Under the pieces are notes generated by a model. The model saw only the letters and a program-made list of their open reading frames with translations. It was not told the origin of the DNA and ran no database searches. A stretch of DNA of 49,180 bases. It comes from a virus. The DNA lies in IMG/VR virus record IMGVR_UViG_3300001097_000008, positions 1 to 49,180 of that record; one strand, written 5' to 3'. Shown in pieces: positions 1-9,963 of the stretch (position 1 is its first letter; each line of letters starts with the position of its first letter). Both the position numbers and the translations under genes were made by a program.

Positions 1-1858
1 GATTAGTTAAATCGTTATTAGTACGTAAATTTAATTTTGTGTTTAATTCATAAGTTTGAGTATTTATATTTATATCAGTATCTAATATGAAATTAGAGTT
101 AGGTTGCTCTAAATTTACTGGGTCAATAGTTTCACCACTAATAATTAATTCATTAATAAAATCATATTCACTCCAACCATTACTAGAAGGTTTCTCACCC
201 TCACCCACAATTTGATATAAAACCTTAAATTTATTTGCATTAAAACCTCTACCATCATAATCAATTTCCTCAATTTTTCTCATATAAGGAAATTTATCAA
301 TATCCTCTACATTAAACTTAACATCTTTACTACATGAAGTTTCATTTTTTATTTTAGAATAATTAAGACAAGGTAAGCTATACCCCAAAGTATCAGATTC
401 TAATGCATACGTAACATACATTTCTTTATTTTTACCTAACAATCCACCAGTTTTACCATTCTTTGATGCAATTAGGCTAACATCCAATTCTGGTAATGTC
501 CAATTCCTATTAGATTTATAAGACATTGCAGCCAATATCTCATCATCTTCGATTAATATTATCTTATGATCAATTAATATTTTACCAATGATTTTTGGTT
601 TACCACTTATCATATCAGGATCTTCAACTAAATCAACATACCTAATATCACTATATTTAAATAAATCTGTATCACGTCTTTTAGCTGCTGCTGGGTTATA
701 AACCTCCTCAATCTCTATATTTTCAATTCTCTTTATCTCACCATAACCAATAAACTTCATACCCATTTCAGTACCTTCCCCAGTACTAAAACTCCTATTA
801 TGGTACATTAAATTAGGAATATCTAACACTAAGTTTTTATTATCTTCTTCCTTTATGTGAAAAAATTCACCGTAACCATTACTTATTGAGTTGTTTGTAT
901 AGTGAATAATACCAACCCCATTATCTTTACCCTTATATTCATCAGTACTATTAAATGTGTCGTAATAACCGAATAAAGGTGATTTACTACCTATATAATC
1001 ATTAGAACCATAATTATAATACTGTTCATGATCATCTATATTCAACCCTACCATATTATCACCCCAAACTATATTCATATTTAGAAAAGGTACGTCATTT
1101 GTTGTAACATCATCACTAGATTCAAAAGCCAAGGTATTCGGATTCCAGTAAGGTGTAACAAGATTATTTGCCATCCCATTTTCATATACCTCACCACCAC
1201 TATAAAAGAAATAGTGGTGAATTAATCCACTATTATTTGGGTAATTAGGTAAATTTCTATCTAAAATATATTTATTACCATCAATTTCTATTATTTTATA
1301 CCACATATTGGGTATTGGTTCGGTATTACTTACATTAATTTCACCTACCTCTGGTGTACTAACCTTTAATAATATTAAATCACCTACCACCATTCCATTT
1401 CCAGGGTCAGTTTCAGTGACATTTAATAATTCAACTACATTTATATTAATACCATTTAAATTCATACCATCGGCACTAGCAAACCCCTTAAGATGTGGTG
1501 CTTCAGTGATAGTACCATCAATATCAAAAAAACCTCTCTCCTTTGCCTCATTATTAACAATAGCTTGTATTACTTCAATATCATCATCAACCAAAACATT
1601 ATATATTTCCGAATTTGATTTAGTTATATGATATCTAAAATTTGGTTCATTATCTATAGGTTTTAAAATCCTAGAATCACCATCCAAAGTTTCATCACCC
1701 ACTGAAATTTCTTTAATTTCCTCGTAACTGTAATTGATTTCACTATCACCTAAACTCCAAAACTTAAAATTTAGTTTTCCTTTAGCTAATTTTTCTCGAC
1801 CACTATCCGTTAATTTAGCATTAACGAAGGGACTATTTTTACCTATAATATAACCCAT
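1..1858 (-). CDS. Virion structural protein, N-terminal part (runs off window)
   Basis: Open frame of 619 codons from an ATG at 1858 to the left edge, with no stop, so the C-terminus lies outside the window. The protein begins MGYIIGKNSPFVNAKLTDSG and continues with REKLAKGKLNFKFWSLGDSEI. From memory, that opening (a KLT-GR-L-G-LNF-W-GDSEI pattern) is typical of large tail or baseplate-associated virion proteins in T4-like phages of Bacteroidota. I cannot name a function. No signal peptide or membrane segment was seen in the part I translated. It is the last visible gene of the baseplate/fibre block, 54 bp after its upstream neighbour. A candidate late promoter motif (TATTTATAA, 1886-1894) and an AATAAATAAATA tract precede the start. 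The frame is certain; the function is inferred from position. Confidence 0.85.
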   Translation of the reverse strand, partial: MGYIIGKNSPFVNAKLTDSGREKLAKGKLNFKFWSLGDSEINYSYEEIKEISVGDETLDGDSRILKPIDNEPNFRYHITKSNSEIYNVLVDDDIEVIQAIVNNEAKERGFFDIDGTITEAPHLKGFASADGMNLNGININVVELLNVTETDPGNGMVVGDLILLKVSTPEVGEINVSNTEPIPNMWYKIIEIDGNKYILDRNLPNYPNNSGLIHHYFFYSGGEVYENGMANNLVTPYWNPNTLAFESSDDVTTNDVPFLNMNIVWGDNMVGLNIDDHEQYYNYGSNDYIGSKSPLFGYYDTFNSTDEYKGKDNGVGIIHYTNNSISNGYGEFFHIKEEDNKNLVLDIPNLMYHNRSFSTGEGTEMGMKFIGYGEIKRIENIEIEEVYNPAAAKRRDTDLFKYSDIRYVDLVEDPDMISGKPKIIGKILIDHKIILIEDDEILAAMSYKSNRNWTLPELDVSLIASKNGKTGGLLGKNKEMYVTYALESDTLGYSLPCLNYSKIKNETSCSKDVKFNVEDIDKFPYMRKIEEIDYDGRGFNANKFKVLYQIVGEGEKPSSNGWSEYDFINELIISGETIDPVNLEQPNSNFILDTDININTQTYELNTKLNLRTNNDLTN

Positions 1859-1912
1859 TATACATTTATTTATTTATTATCTTACTTATAAATATCTGAT
1901 TGTAAATAAAAT

Positions 1913-3292
1913 TTAATAATTATTACTTATATCTGTCTTAATTTCAAATCTTATTGGTACACTCATCCTATTATTCTCTAACACACTACCAGCAATGGTT
2001 GTATATTTTTTATTATTCTTAATTCTATAATACAAAACAGTTCCATAACCATAATTCAATGCCATTTGTTTAGTATACACCTTTAAATTATCCTCATATT
2101 CGACTATCTCCTCATCTAATATGGTATTAAAATTTTCAGTATCTGATATTTCAACAGTAAAAAACCCTAAACCCTCATTAGTTACACCATTAACACGCCA
2201 AGAAATATCAATAACATTTCCATTTATTATGTTCGAAGTGTTATTACCAGTATCATATATTACATTGATCATATCCCCAATTGCTAGAGTACCTTTTAAT
2301 ATTATCCTTCTTTTATTTGTTTTAGATATCATAAAATCAATATCTTTGGTTAATAAAATACCATTTAATGTTAATAATAATGTCTCACCATCCTTAATAT
2401 TCTCATTCACATATATCTCATAAGTCTCTTTTGTCGTATTAAAATAACATTTTGATTTACCTTGCTCATCAATTTTACCATTTAAAATATATCTAACCTC
2501 AATATGCTCACTTTTTAATGTATTGTTTATATTATCACCATAAAATATATAGTTGAGTATATCACTACTCTTTAAATCACCTATAAGAGTAATTAAATTA
2601 TCTTCAATATTATAATCCAAATTTTCAGTTAAAATTAAACCATTCAGTGTAATTAAAATAGATTTAGCATCTCTAGTATTTAAAGGATAAGTCTTAACCC
2701 CATCTTCAATATCTATTGTGTTAAAATTAAAATTATTATTATTTTTACCTTTATTAGTTTTTATTATGTCTATTAAAGGCTCTTCTGGTTTATATAACAA
2801 AACAAAATATTTATCAAGTTTTTCATCATAATTCATAGGTAGGTGATCACTCAATGTATTGGTTACTATTTCCTTATTTAACCTATCAAATACTTCTAAG
2901 TTTATTGGGTGTTTAAATTCAAATTTAATGGCATATTCACCCTCCTTTAGGTTGTTAGTATTAATACTATTAATAAAATTATTTGGTTCTTCATATTCAG
3001 TTATAAGGGCATCATTAATATCAAAATTTTCATTTTCTTTATCATATGGTACTAAATATAATCTATATTTAGTTTCAGGGTTAAACGATGTTACATTTAA
3101 AAATGTAGTTTCCAATTCTAACATAAAATCATCATCAACCCAATGTAAAAAATCACTATCCTCTGTTACTACTGACATTTTATCTGCACCACTAACATTA
3201 TTATCTGGTATTTTAAAAAAAGAAATATCTGAATAAGCTTTAATTATCTCCCCATTAAATGTTTTTTGATAAAATTTAACCCCTTTACTCAT
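1913..3292 (-). CDS. Virion protein with two adhesin-like ITLNG repeats
   Basis: 459 aa from ATG at 3292. A TTG two codons earlier is possible but less likely. The ATG overlaps the upstream stop by 8 nt (ATGAGTAA), which suggests translational coupling. Two similar segments lie in the middle, at about residues 200-255 and 290-350. Each has a YxLN/YxIYVN strand, then ITLNGLILT or LTLNGILLT, then DYNI or DFMI, ILKG/LIGDL, and an IxVIYDTG or LNYIFYGDN end. This is the beta-rich phage fibre/decoration repeat built around an (I/L)TLNG(I/L)xLT core. The flanks resemble no family I recognise. Location at the distal end of the baseplate/fibre block suggests an exposed tail-fibre or baseplate-decoration protein; this is inference. 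Confidence 0.85.
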   Translation of the reverse strand: MSKGVKFYQKTFNGEIIKAYSDISFFKIPDNNVSGADKMSVVTEDSDFLHWVDDDFMLELETTFLNVTSFNPETKYRLYLVPYDKENENFDINDALITEYEEPNNFINSINTNNLKEGEYAIKFEFKHPINLEVFDRLNKEIVTNTLSDHLPMNYDEKLDKYFVLLYKPEEPLIDIIKTNKGKNNNNFNFNTIDIEDGVKTYPLNTRDAKSILITLNGLILTENLDYNIEDNLITLIGDLKSSDILNYIFYGDNINNTLKSEHIEVRYILNGKIDEQGKSKCYFNTTKETYEIYVNENIKDGETLLLTLNGILLTKDIDFMISKTNKRRIILKGTLAIGDMINVIYDTGNNTSNIINGNVIDISWRVNGVTNEGLGFFTVEISDTENFNTILDEEIVEYEDNLKVYTKQMALNYGYGTVLYYRIKNNKKYTTIAGSVLENNRMSVPIRFEIKTDISNNY

Positions 3293-3563
3293 AATCAAAT
3301 TTAATTATTTTTATTACTTTATTATTCTTATAACCATAGTTATGACCTTTAAACGGTAATTTATTAATTTCACTATTACTTAAGTCTAATATAATATTAT
3401 TATCATTAAAGGGATTATTGTTGGAGTTATTACCCCCATTATCATTAGGTTTATTTTTATCACCTGACAAAAATAATAACCCATTTATATCACTAAAACC
3501 AAACATTTCTGCTACTATTGGTTCGGTTAATGAAACTTCTATTTTTTTTAAAAATTTACCCAT
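3285..3563 (-). CDS. Small Asn/Gly-rich virion-block protein
   Basis: 92 aa with an ATG start at 3563. The N-terminal part (MGKFLKKIEVSLTEPIVAEM) is followed by FGFSDINGLLFLSG and a low-complexity linker rich in Asn, Asp and Gly at about residues 36-55. A short ordered-looking C-terminus ends KVIKIIKFDYE. It sits 7 bp after the 636-aa gene and overlaps the next gene by 8 nt, so it is an operon member of the fibre block. I do not recognise the family. It could be a small adaptor or fibre cap, but nothing in the sequence proves that. Confidence 0.75.
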   Translation of the reverse strand: MGKFLKKIEVSLTEPIVAEMFGFSDINGLLFLSGDKNKPNDNGGNNSNNNPFNDNNIILDLSNSEINKLPFKGHNYGYKNNKVIKIIKFDYE

Positions 3564-3570
3564 CGTTTAA

Positions 3571-5481
3571 TTATTCACTTAAATATGTTACACTCCCCAC
3601 ATTTTCTACATTCCCTAGTTCTGTGGATCCGTAACTAATAAAATCTATTGTACTCGCATCATCATTATAACTTTCAATATACACTTCATTACATTTTGAT
3701 TGGTTATTATATCGTTCAACATTACGATTTTTCTGTAAATAAGTTTGTATCACTTCAACATCTTCAAACCCAACATTAGATGCTATTTTTGTTGATTTAG
3801 ATTTACAAAATTTTAATGAATATCTTCTATATTTAAATTTATTATCATTAAATATCATATTCTTTATTATGTGCGACCCACCCCATAAGGTTGTTGCTGG
3901 TATCACTTGTTCAATTAAATCAACCCAATAATTACCCAACAAATCTAAAAACTTATCTAATATTCTATAATCATAAGAATTACTCTTAAGACCACCCAAA
4001 TAATATTCAGAATTTAAATACCTTTCATATATCATCTTTAAAATCGGATAACCACTTATAACCTTTCTACTTTTAACATCAATAAGTTCACTATAAAAAA
4101 TTTTAACAATATCTTTAATAAAGGTTATATTTTCCACTTTTTTTGAAAGTAGTTTAGTTAAACCAATCCCACTATAAGTATCACCCCCATCACCAATTAA
4201 TATACCTGGGTTATTTTTAATGAATAGTGAAACATCTTCCTCTATAGCATTACTAACTGATGTCTCTAAATCAATTTCCTTTGTGTTTACAACTAAACGC
4301 TCATCAGTAATAGAATAATCAGTATCTCTATATGGTAAATCAAAAATACGGTCTTGCTTTGTACTTACCCAACTTTTCTTATTATCAATGGTTTTTACTA
4401 GATCATATGTTGGAATACCTCTCTTTACCTTTTCACGTATTAATGTGTTTTCACAAACCTTATCTAATACAATATTATCCATTTCAATAGAAAAATCAAT
4501 TAACATGTTTTCAACTAAAATACTAAATTTTATTTCTTCATCAATAATAGCATTTATTACCGCTTCATCCTTTATATTTACATTATAACTAATTAAATCA
4601 CCTTTAACTATATTAACCCTATCATCTTCATTCAATAAACTATCCCCATCTAATAAAGCATTTATGGTACTGTTTAAGCCCTCGATTTTAATTCCACAAT
4701 CATTATACCCATCATCACCATTTAACTCATATAAATCACCCTTAAGGATCGTTTCTAACCCATCAGGTACTTTCTTCTCAATGAGTAGACTTAATTTTAA
4801 TTTATCAATAACATTACTCACACCTAATCTTTTTGTTAGAGGGGGTAATTCATTGAAATAATTGGTTATGTCTTCAACAAGGTAACTTATTAAATAATCA
4901 AAACTTAAATTTAAATAGCAGTTTTGGTCATATCCTGTAGTAAAAACCAAACCACTCTCACCATTAACATTAAACACTATTTTAATGTTTTCACAACCAC
5001 GCTTATAATAACATTTATTTTTATTATAATCAAAAGGATAACCTAATTTATCACAACATTCTGGATCTAAATTAAATTTTGCTACTTTAACATTCCCAAT
5101 TTTTTCATCTTTCCTTGTTTTTTGGTTGTTGATTGTAGTGTTATTTGATTCTTCACTCATATAATACCCATAAACCACCCCATCTTCATCGAAGACGAAT
5201 TGATTTACCCAATTACCATTAATATCTTTACATAAATTATTCTTATAATAACACTTACCAACAGAATTATCGTATATGTGACCTAATTCAGAACAACATT
5301 CTTCATCTAAGTGTTCACTACTTTCCCTTATGGGTATGTTATTATTTGATTTATCAGTAATATCACCCTTTGTTAATAATGTAAGTCCATTATTTGAGTC
5401 TGCCGTATATACACCCATAATGATACCATCATCACCATAATTATATTTAATATATTTGTTACACTTTCGACCCATAATCAT
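3571..5481 (-). CDS. Cys-module baseplate/fibre protein, downstream half
   Basis: 636 aa from ATG at 5481; a second ATG two codons on, at 5475, is equally possible. The first 145 residues hold two copies of a four-Cys module (EECCSELG...GKCYYK-x3-C and ECCDKLG...NKCYYK-x2-C), the same module found four times at the end of the upstream gene. The middle is unrecognised. The C-terminal third contains LDLLGNYWVDLIEQVIPATT followed by LWGG, which I associate with large baseplate or fibre-attachment proteins of T4-like Bacteroidota phages. The start overlaps the upstream gene by 17-23 nt. Reading the junction in the +1 frame completes an interrupted Cys module, so this may be the second half of a single ~1700-aa protein (see findings). 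Confidence 0.85.
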   Translation of the reverse strand: MIMGRKCNKYIKYNYGDDGIIMGVYTADSNNGLTLLTKGDITDKSNNNIPIRESSEHLDEECCSELGHIYDNSVGKCYYKNNLCKDINGNWVNQFVFDEDGVVYGYYMSEESNNTTINNQKTRKDEKIGNVKVAKFNLDPECCDKLGYPFDYNKNKCYYKRGCENIKIVFNVNGESGLVFTTGYDQNCYLNLSFDYLISYLVEDITNYFNELPPLTKRLGVSNVIDKLKLSLLIEKKVPDGLETILKGDLYELNGDDGYNDCGIKIEGLNSTINALLDGDSLLNEDDRVNIVKGDLISYNVNIKDEAVINAIIDEEIKFSILVENMLIDFSIEMDNIVLDKVCENTLIREKVKRGIPTYDLVKTIDNKKSWVSTKQDRIFDLPYRDTDYSITDERLVVNTKEIDLETSVSNAIEEDVSLFIKNNPGILIGDGGDTYSGIGLTKLLSKKVENITFIKDIVKIFYSELIDVKSRKVISGYPILKMIYERYLNSEYYLGGLKSNSYDYRILDKFLDLLGNYWVDLIEQVIPATTLWGGSHIIKNMIFNDNKFKYRRYSLKFCKSKSTKIASNVGFEDVEVIQTYLQKNRNVERYNNQSKCNEVYIESYNDDASTIDFISYGSTELGNVENVGSVTYLSE

Positions 5482-8400
5482 TATTTATTTTACATTTAAC
5501 ACCCCCAGAAGTATATTCTGGAGTACTAATTCTAGGGCAACATGCTGGGCTATTAACAATATAACTCATCATACCATTCTTTAAAAAACCTACATACCCA
5601 TTCACATATCTATCAGTAACAGTAAACCCATCACAAAACTCGAAATCACCATTTTTACACTTATAACCACCCTCACTTCGTACCGCTATTAAATTATTAT
5701 TTGTACAGCATTCAGGTGTTGATACTATTGTTGTCGTTTCTGTACTACTTAGATCTGTTTTAAATAAAGCATATTCACCATTATATTTACCAGTTAATAT
5801 TTTACAATCATAAGGATTATATTCTTCCTCTTCATTAGTTTTTTTACATATAAACCCTTCTCCACTTTTAATTGGAATCCCACCATTTGATCTACAACAT
5901 TCGGCAGTTGGTACTATTTCTGTTTCACCACCAGTTTTTATATTTTTAAACTGTATGTATGTAGTTTTACTTGGATTACTAAGTACGTTAGACGTATCAA
6001 TTGGGTGATAATTAGAGCATTCATCTTCAATATATTCTTCTTTCCAATAACATTTATTTAATGCGTATTTTTTTGAATCTTTATTGGTTGGTTGTTTAGA
6101 TATAAAACCTAAACTTTCACAACACACTTTACTTATGCGTGAATTCTTCGCACCATCACTATGTGTGAAAATAACCGTACCATCACCATCTAATTTAAAA
6201 GAGGTAAACCCACAACCTAAAATTTGATAATCTGATTTAATCTTTTCAATTCTTATTTTATATCTAGAATCACTACAAGTATCACATTCCTCATATTCAT
6301 CTTTTTTTATCTGTATAATTTCATCCGTAACTAAAAAACAACTATCAACACTAAAATTATCTTCATCTAAAACCTCAATAAAAGATTCTATTTCACCATC
6401 ATCCCTTTTAAATATATCCTCACCTATTAAGGTAATTTCTCTACAATTAATAGTTTCTAAACCATCACAAATAGCACCTATTTTAACTCCTATTTTAAAC
6501 TCAATTTTATTATTTTCATAAATATTAATATCATCACATAAATTACCCTTTACTAAAATTTTATATTCATCATCTTCAACAACATGAGTTAAATCCAATT
6601 CAACTATTAACCTATCATACGCATCTTTTAAATCCTCCATAGTGGGGTGAATATTATCACTAACCACAATTTCATCTATTTTGATTACACTACCATCAAT
6701 ATATGTAAATAAAACCCATTCAGTAGTAATCTCACAACTACCATCAATATCTTTACAATTTTCTACCCCCTCGGTATATAAACTTTCAAAATCAACATCT
6801 AAAGGAGCTATAGCCACTAAATCATTAGTATATAACCCATCAAAAACACCATTATTATAATTTAAATACCCAGTTGTTCTTGTTATTACATTTCTAACAT
6901 CTCTAATTGTTCTACTACTACCCTCATTTATTAGTACATTGTATTGATTTATATATTCATAACCTCTATCATATGGACCAATATGTGGATTATTACCACT
7001 TAGCACATCAATATTACTATTAGGCCCTCCAGTCTCTCTATACCATAGACCACCCTTCTGAAAATACATTTCAGGGGTATTCGGTAATATTCTAGGATAA
7101 CCCTCTTCATCAATAACTGAGGTATTTTCATTATATTCTAAACCATTTTCAGATAACATCTTTTTATAGAGATTGATATCTACTTTATTATGTGAATTAT
7201 AAATATATTCATTAAATTTTACCAACCCTTTTGGGGTACCAATAAATTTTAATAAAAATTCAATAACTTTTCTAGTACCTTTAGATTTCCATATCCAAGG
7301 ACTATTTAAAATTAATCTTCGCCAAAACTCTATTTCAGATTCAACTGGACTTAAATTTAATTCACCACCACTATAAAAATCTTCATTAAAATCTATATTA
7401 AATAGTGACGTAGTTAATTCCCAACCTAACGTTCTAGCTAAATTCTTAACTAATCTATCAGGTACATTATTTTGTTTATTATATGTAACAGTATTAATGT
7501 ATTTAATGCCATCAATATAATTTTTTATATCATCGAAATTTCTACCATATATCCTAAGCGTTTTACCTATTTTTTCCTCAATAGTATCAAACTCCAATAT
7601 TGATTTACTCACCAATTTATTAATTATTAGATTAGAGCTTTCAATGTCACTTACCTTCGCAATATTTAATAACTTAATGACATACGTATTATAATCATCA
7701 CTATCATAATCTATATTATAACCATCACTTACTGGCCAGATAACATGTTTTTTACCAATAATTGTTTGACCGTTATCACTTTGATATTCATATGTAAACT
7801 CACCCCTATATTTAGGTGTTGTTTTATTATTTAATAAATTATTCTCAAAACCATTTAATTCATGATAGAATTTTTTAATTTTCTTAGTATTTGGTTTGAT
7901 GTGGTAATTAGTAATATTATTCTGATTTGGGAATGGATTACCTTCAACTTTTAAAATTATGGGTTGGTCTGACGTATCATTTGGCTCATTTAATTCATTT
8001 ACAACAAAACCATCAAACTCTTTTACTTGATATTCCAACTCACCTATCATTAAAACATAATCACCATATGATAAATTAAAATCCCTTAACTTATTATTTT
8101 CATTAAATGTATTAAGATTATTACCACCCTCCTTTATATTAATACCAAACTTATTAACTATCGAATTAAATGGTATTTCGAATGAAGTAGTATTGGTTAT
8201 TGGATCGTATACATTATTATCATAAATTGAGTTTGTCGTTGTTGGGTTTATTTGATTCGTTTCTGTTATGAATAAAGATGCGGGCCATTTAGTAATTATG
8301 TTTTCTAATGACACTCTAACAAATTCCCTTAAAGAACCAAAATAAGCGTAGTTAGATAGGTCATTATCATTTAAATTTAATTTGATTTTATTCTCACCAA

Positions 8401-8659
8401 AACCCATTAAATTTAAATCACTATCAATTTTAAGATTATTTAAATTATAAAACTTACTAAAAGCACCTGTTTGGTAAATTTTATTGTATTTACTATCTAA
8501 ATTAGTTGTTACCCTAAAATTACCCATAGTAAATAAGGCAGAACCACCGTCCTCAGTAAATTGATTACCAACTAGGTTATCTGAAAAATTTCTATACTCG
8601 ATACCATTATTATAGAAATCCCTCTTAGCATAACCAATTACCTTTACCTTATTACTCAT
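5459..8659 (-). CDS. Large tail protein (P2 gpI-like region plus Cys modules)
   Basis: 1066 aa with ATG at 8659 overlapping the upstream stop (TAATG). Around residues 440-490 it reads EFWRRLILNSPWIWKSKGTR followed by KVIEFLLKFIGTPKG, which resembles the tail-protein-I/gpI-type baseplate segment in which an SKGT motif precedes a helix ending FIG. The last ~250 residues contain four tandem Cys modules, each CC-x(13-20)-C-x(5-14)-C, with starts such as CCESLG, CCRSNG, CCTNNN and CCPRIS. The fourth module lacks its last Cys because the ORF stops (GSKV-stop). That Cys appears immediately in the next gene when read one base forward. Probably a baseplate periphery or fibre-attachment protein in the virion. 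Confidence 0.87.
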   Translation of the reverse strand: MSNKVKVIGYAKRDFYNNGIEYRNFSDNLVGNQFTEDGGSALFTMGNFRVTTNLDSKYNKIYQTGAFSKFYNLNNLKIDSDLNLMGFGENKIKLNLNDNDLSNYAYFGSLREFVRVSLENIITKWPASLFITETNQINPTTTNSIYDNNVYDPITNTTSFEIPFNSIVNKFGINIKEGGNNLNTFNENNKLRDFNLSYGDYVLMIGELEYQVKEFDGFVVNELNEPNDTSDQPIILKVEGNPFPNQNNITNYHIKPNTKKIKKFYHELNGFENNLLNNKTTPKYRGEFTYEYQSDNGQTIIGKKHVIWPVSDGYNIDYDSDDYNTYVIKLLNIAKVSDIESSNLIINKLVSKSILEFDTIEEKIGKTLRIYGRNFDDIKNYIDGIKYINTVTYNKQNNVPDRLVKNLARTLGWELTTSLFNIDFNEDFYSGGELNLSPVESEIEFWRRLILNSPWIWKSKGTRKVIEFLLKFIGTPKGLVKFNEYIYNSHNKVDINLYKKMLSENGLEYNENTSVIDEEGYPRILPNTPEMYFQKGGLWYRETGGPNSNIDVLSGNNPHIGPYDRGYEYINQYNVLINEGSSRTIRDVRNVITRTTGYLNYNNGVFDGLYTNDLVAIAPLDVDFESLYTEGVENCKDIDGSCEITTEWVLFTYIDGSVIKIDEIVVSDNIHPTMEDLKDAYDRLIVELDLTHVVEDDEYKILVKGNLCDDINIYENNKIEFKIGVKIGAICDGLETINCREITLIGEDIFKRDDGEIESFIEVLDEDNFSVDSCFLVTDEIIQIKKDEYEECDTCSDSRYKIRIEKIKSDYQILGCGFTSFKLDGDGTVIFTHSDGAKNSRISKVCCESLGFISKQPTNKDSKKYALNKCYWKEEYIEDECSNYHPIDTSNVLSNPSKTTYIQFKNIKTGGETEIVPTAECCRSNGGIPIKSGEGFICKKTNEEEEYNPYDCKILTGKYNGEYALFKTDLSSTETTTIVSTPECCTNNNLIAVRSEGGYKCKNGDFEFCDGFTVTDRYVNGYVGFLKNGMMSYIVNSPACCPRISTPEYTSGGVKCKINNDYGSKV

Positions 8660-9957
8660 TATATATTATTTATTTCATTAAATTCTTTATTAAAATCAAT
8701 ATTAACCCTTGCTTCCCTAACCTCATACAATGGTTTACCTGAGAACTCTTCTTTAATCTCAAACATATTATATTGTTTATAAATTTCATTATTAAAATTA
8801 TAAATAGTATAAATACCATCCTCTAATGATTTGGTTTGACCACCAAAAATACCATAGGCTATAGTTTCAATATCATGTTCAACCATTTCAATCTCTAACA
8901 TAACTGGATTAAAAAATGTATTAGTTAGTATTATATCTTGATTTGGTTCACCAATAAAAGGTGTTACGTTAGGTTTAACACTATTACTACTACTAGGTGT
9001 TAACGTTGCAAAAATTAAATTAGAATTATCATTAAATCTATATCTAATTGCTTTTTGGTTAGTATTAGTTAAATTTTGATTAACTGGTTCTGCTTTATTG
9101 TTCGAGGTTATTATTCTAAATAAATTATTAATCTTATTACCACTATTTTTTCTAGGTGTAATTGTCGTACCTGTTGATATTATAGGTGGTGTTGGATTAG
9201 GATCGATTGGTTCTAAAATATCACCATTATTAGGTGGTTCAGGATCAGGATCATTAGGTGGGTTGTCAGGATCGTAAGATGGTGGATCAGGATCAGGATC
9301 ATTAGGTGGGTTGTCAGGATCGTAAGATGGTGGATCAGGATCAGGATCCTGATCATAACCTTCATCACCATCTTCATTATAATCGGGTACCCCATCACCC
9401 CACCAGTCTGTTGGATCTAAAGTACCATCACCTCCTGTAGGATCGGGTCTTCCACTTAAACCTGAAGGTCTTCCACCTGCTGTAAAACTATTATCGTTAT
9501 CAAAACCAAGAGTGTTTAATGTACTAATTTGAGGTGAAGCACCAACTCCACCATTAAGATATTCCACCCTATAACCAATTAAACCATTATTTTTAAATTT
9601 ATTAATTAAGTTACTTTCAAGCCCTGAAGGGTCTATAACAATACCCTTTATGTCACTCTGAGACGATAATACACCAACATCACTAATTTTAGTTCTTATT
9701 TCTATAGGTCTTATTAATATAGTATAATACCCTTTATAACCAAATATATCTGTAGGTAATTTTAACGTATAAATACCACCCAGAATTTCATTAGCACCCC
9801 CATTAGGGTTTTTATTAGTCATTAAAACATCTTTAGTATTCAATTTAGTAAATGTTTCATCACCAATACTACCTCTGGATGGTGTGAAATGTAATAACAC
9901 TTCAACATCACCCAATTCCACATCAGCACCTCTTTTAATACCATATATACCACTCAT
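8659..9957 (-). CDS. Virion protein with Asp/Pro-rich repeat linker
   Basis: 432 aa, ATG at 9957. The N-terminal domain (about 1-150, starting MSGIYGIKRGADVELGDVEV) and the C-terminal domain (about 290-432) look folded. They are joined by a low-complexity Asp/Pro-rich linker at about 170-260, in which a 16-residue unit (DPDPDPPSYDPDNPPN) is present twice plus a partial copy. At the DNA level this is a 48-bp tandem repeat. The gene overlaps its downstream neighbour by 1 nt (TAATG). I know no family for the two domains. An extended acidic proline-rich linker between virion domains suggests a spacer in a fibre or adaptor. Unit number could vary by slippage. Confidence 0.85.
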   Translation of the reverse strand: MSGIYGIKRGADVELGDVEVLLHFTPSRGSIGDETFTKLNTKDVLMTNKNPNGGANEILGGIYTLKLPTDIFGYKGYYTILIRPIEIRTKISDVGVLSSQSDIKGIVIDPSGLESNLINKFKNNGLIGYRVEYLNGGVGASPQISTLNTLGFDNDNSFTAGGRPSGLSGRPDPTGGDGTLDPTDWWGDGVPDYNEDGDEGYDQDPDPDPPSYDPDNPPNDPDPDPPSYDPDNPPNDPDPEPPNNGDILEPIDPNPTPPIISTGTTITPRKNSGNKINNLFRIITSNNKAEPVNQNLTNTNQKAIRYRFNDNSNLIFATLTPSSSNSVKPNVTPFIGEPNQDIILTNTFFNPVMLEIEMVEHDIETIAYGIFGGQTKSLEDGIYTIYNFNNEIYKQYNMFEIKEEFSGKPLYEVREARVNIDFNKEFNEINNI

Positions 9958-9963
9958 ATCACT

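Noticed and set aside
1308-1631. Plus-strand open frame of 107 codons
   Set aside because: It is antisense to the continuous minus-strand virion gene (1-1858) and has low-complexity Ser/Thr/Ile/Pro composition typical of the reverse strand of AT-rich genes.
9213-9398. Minus-strand 61-codon frame with repeats
   Set aside because: It is an alternative frame of the 48-bp tandem repeat inside the 432-aa gene, not a separate gene.
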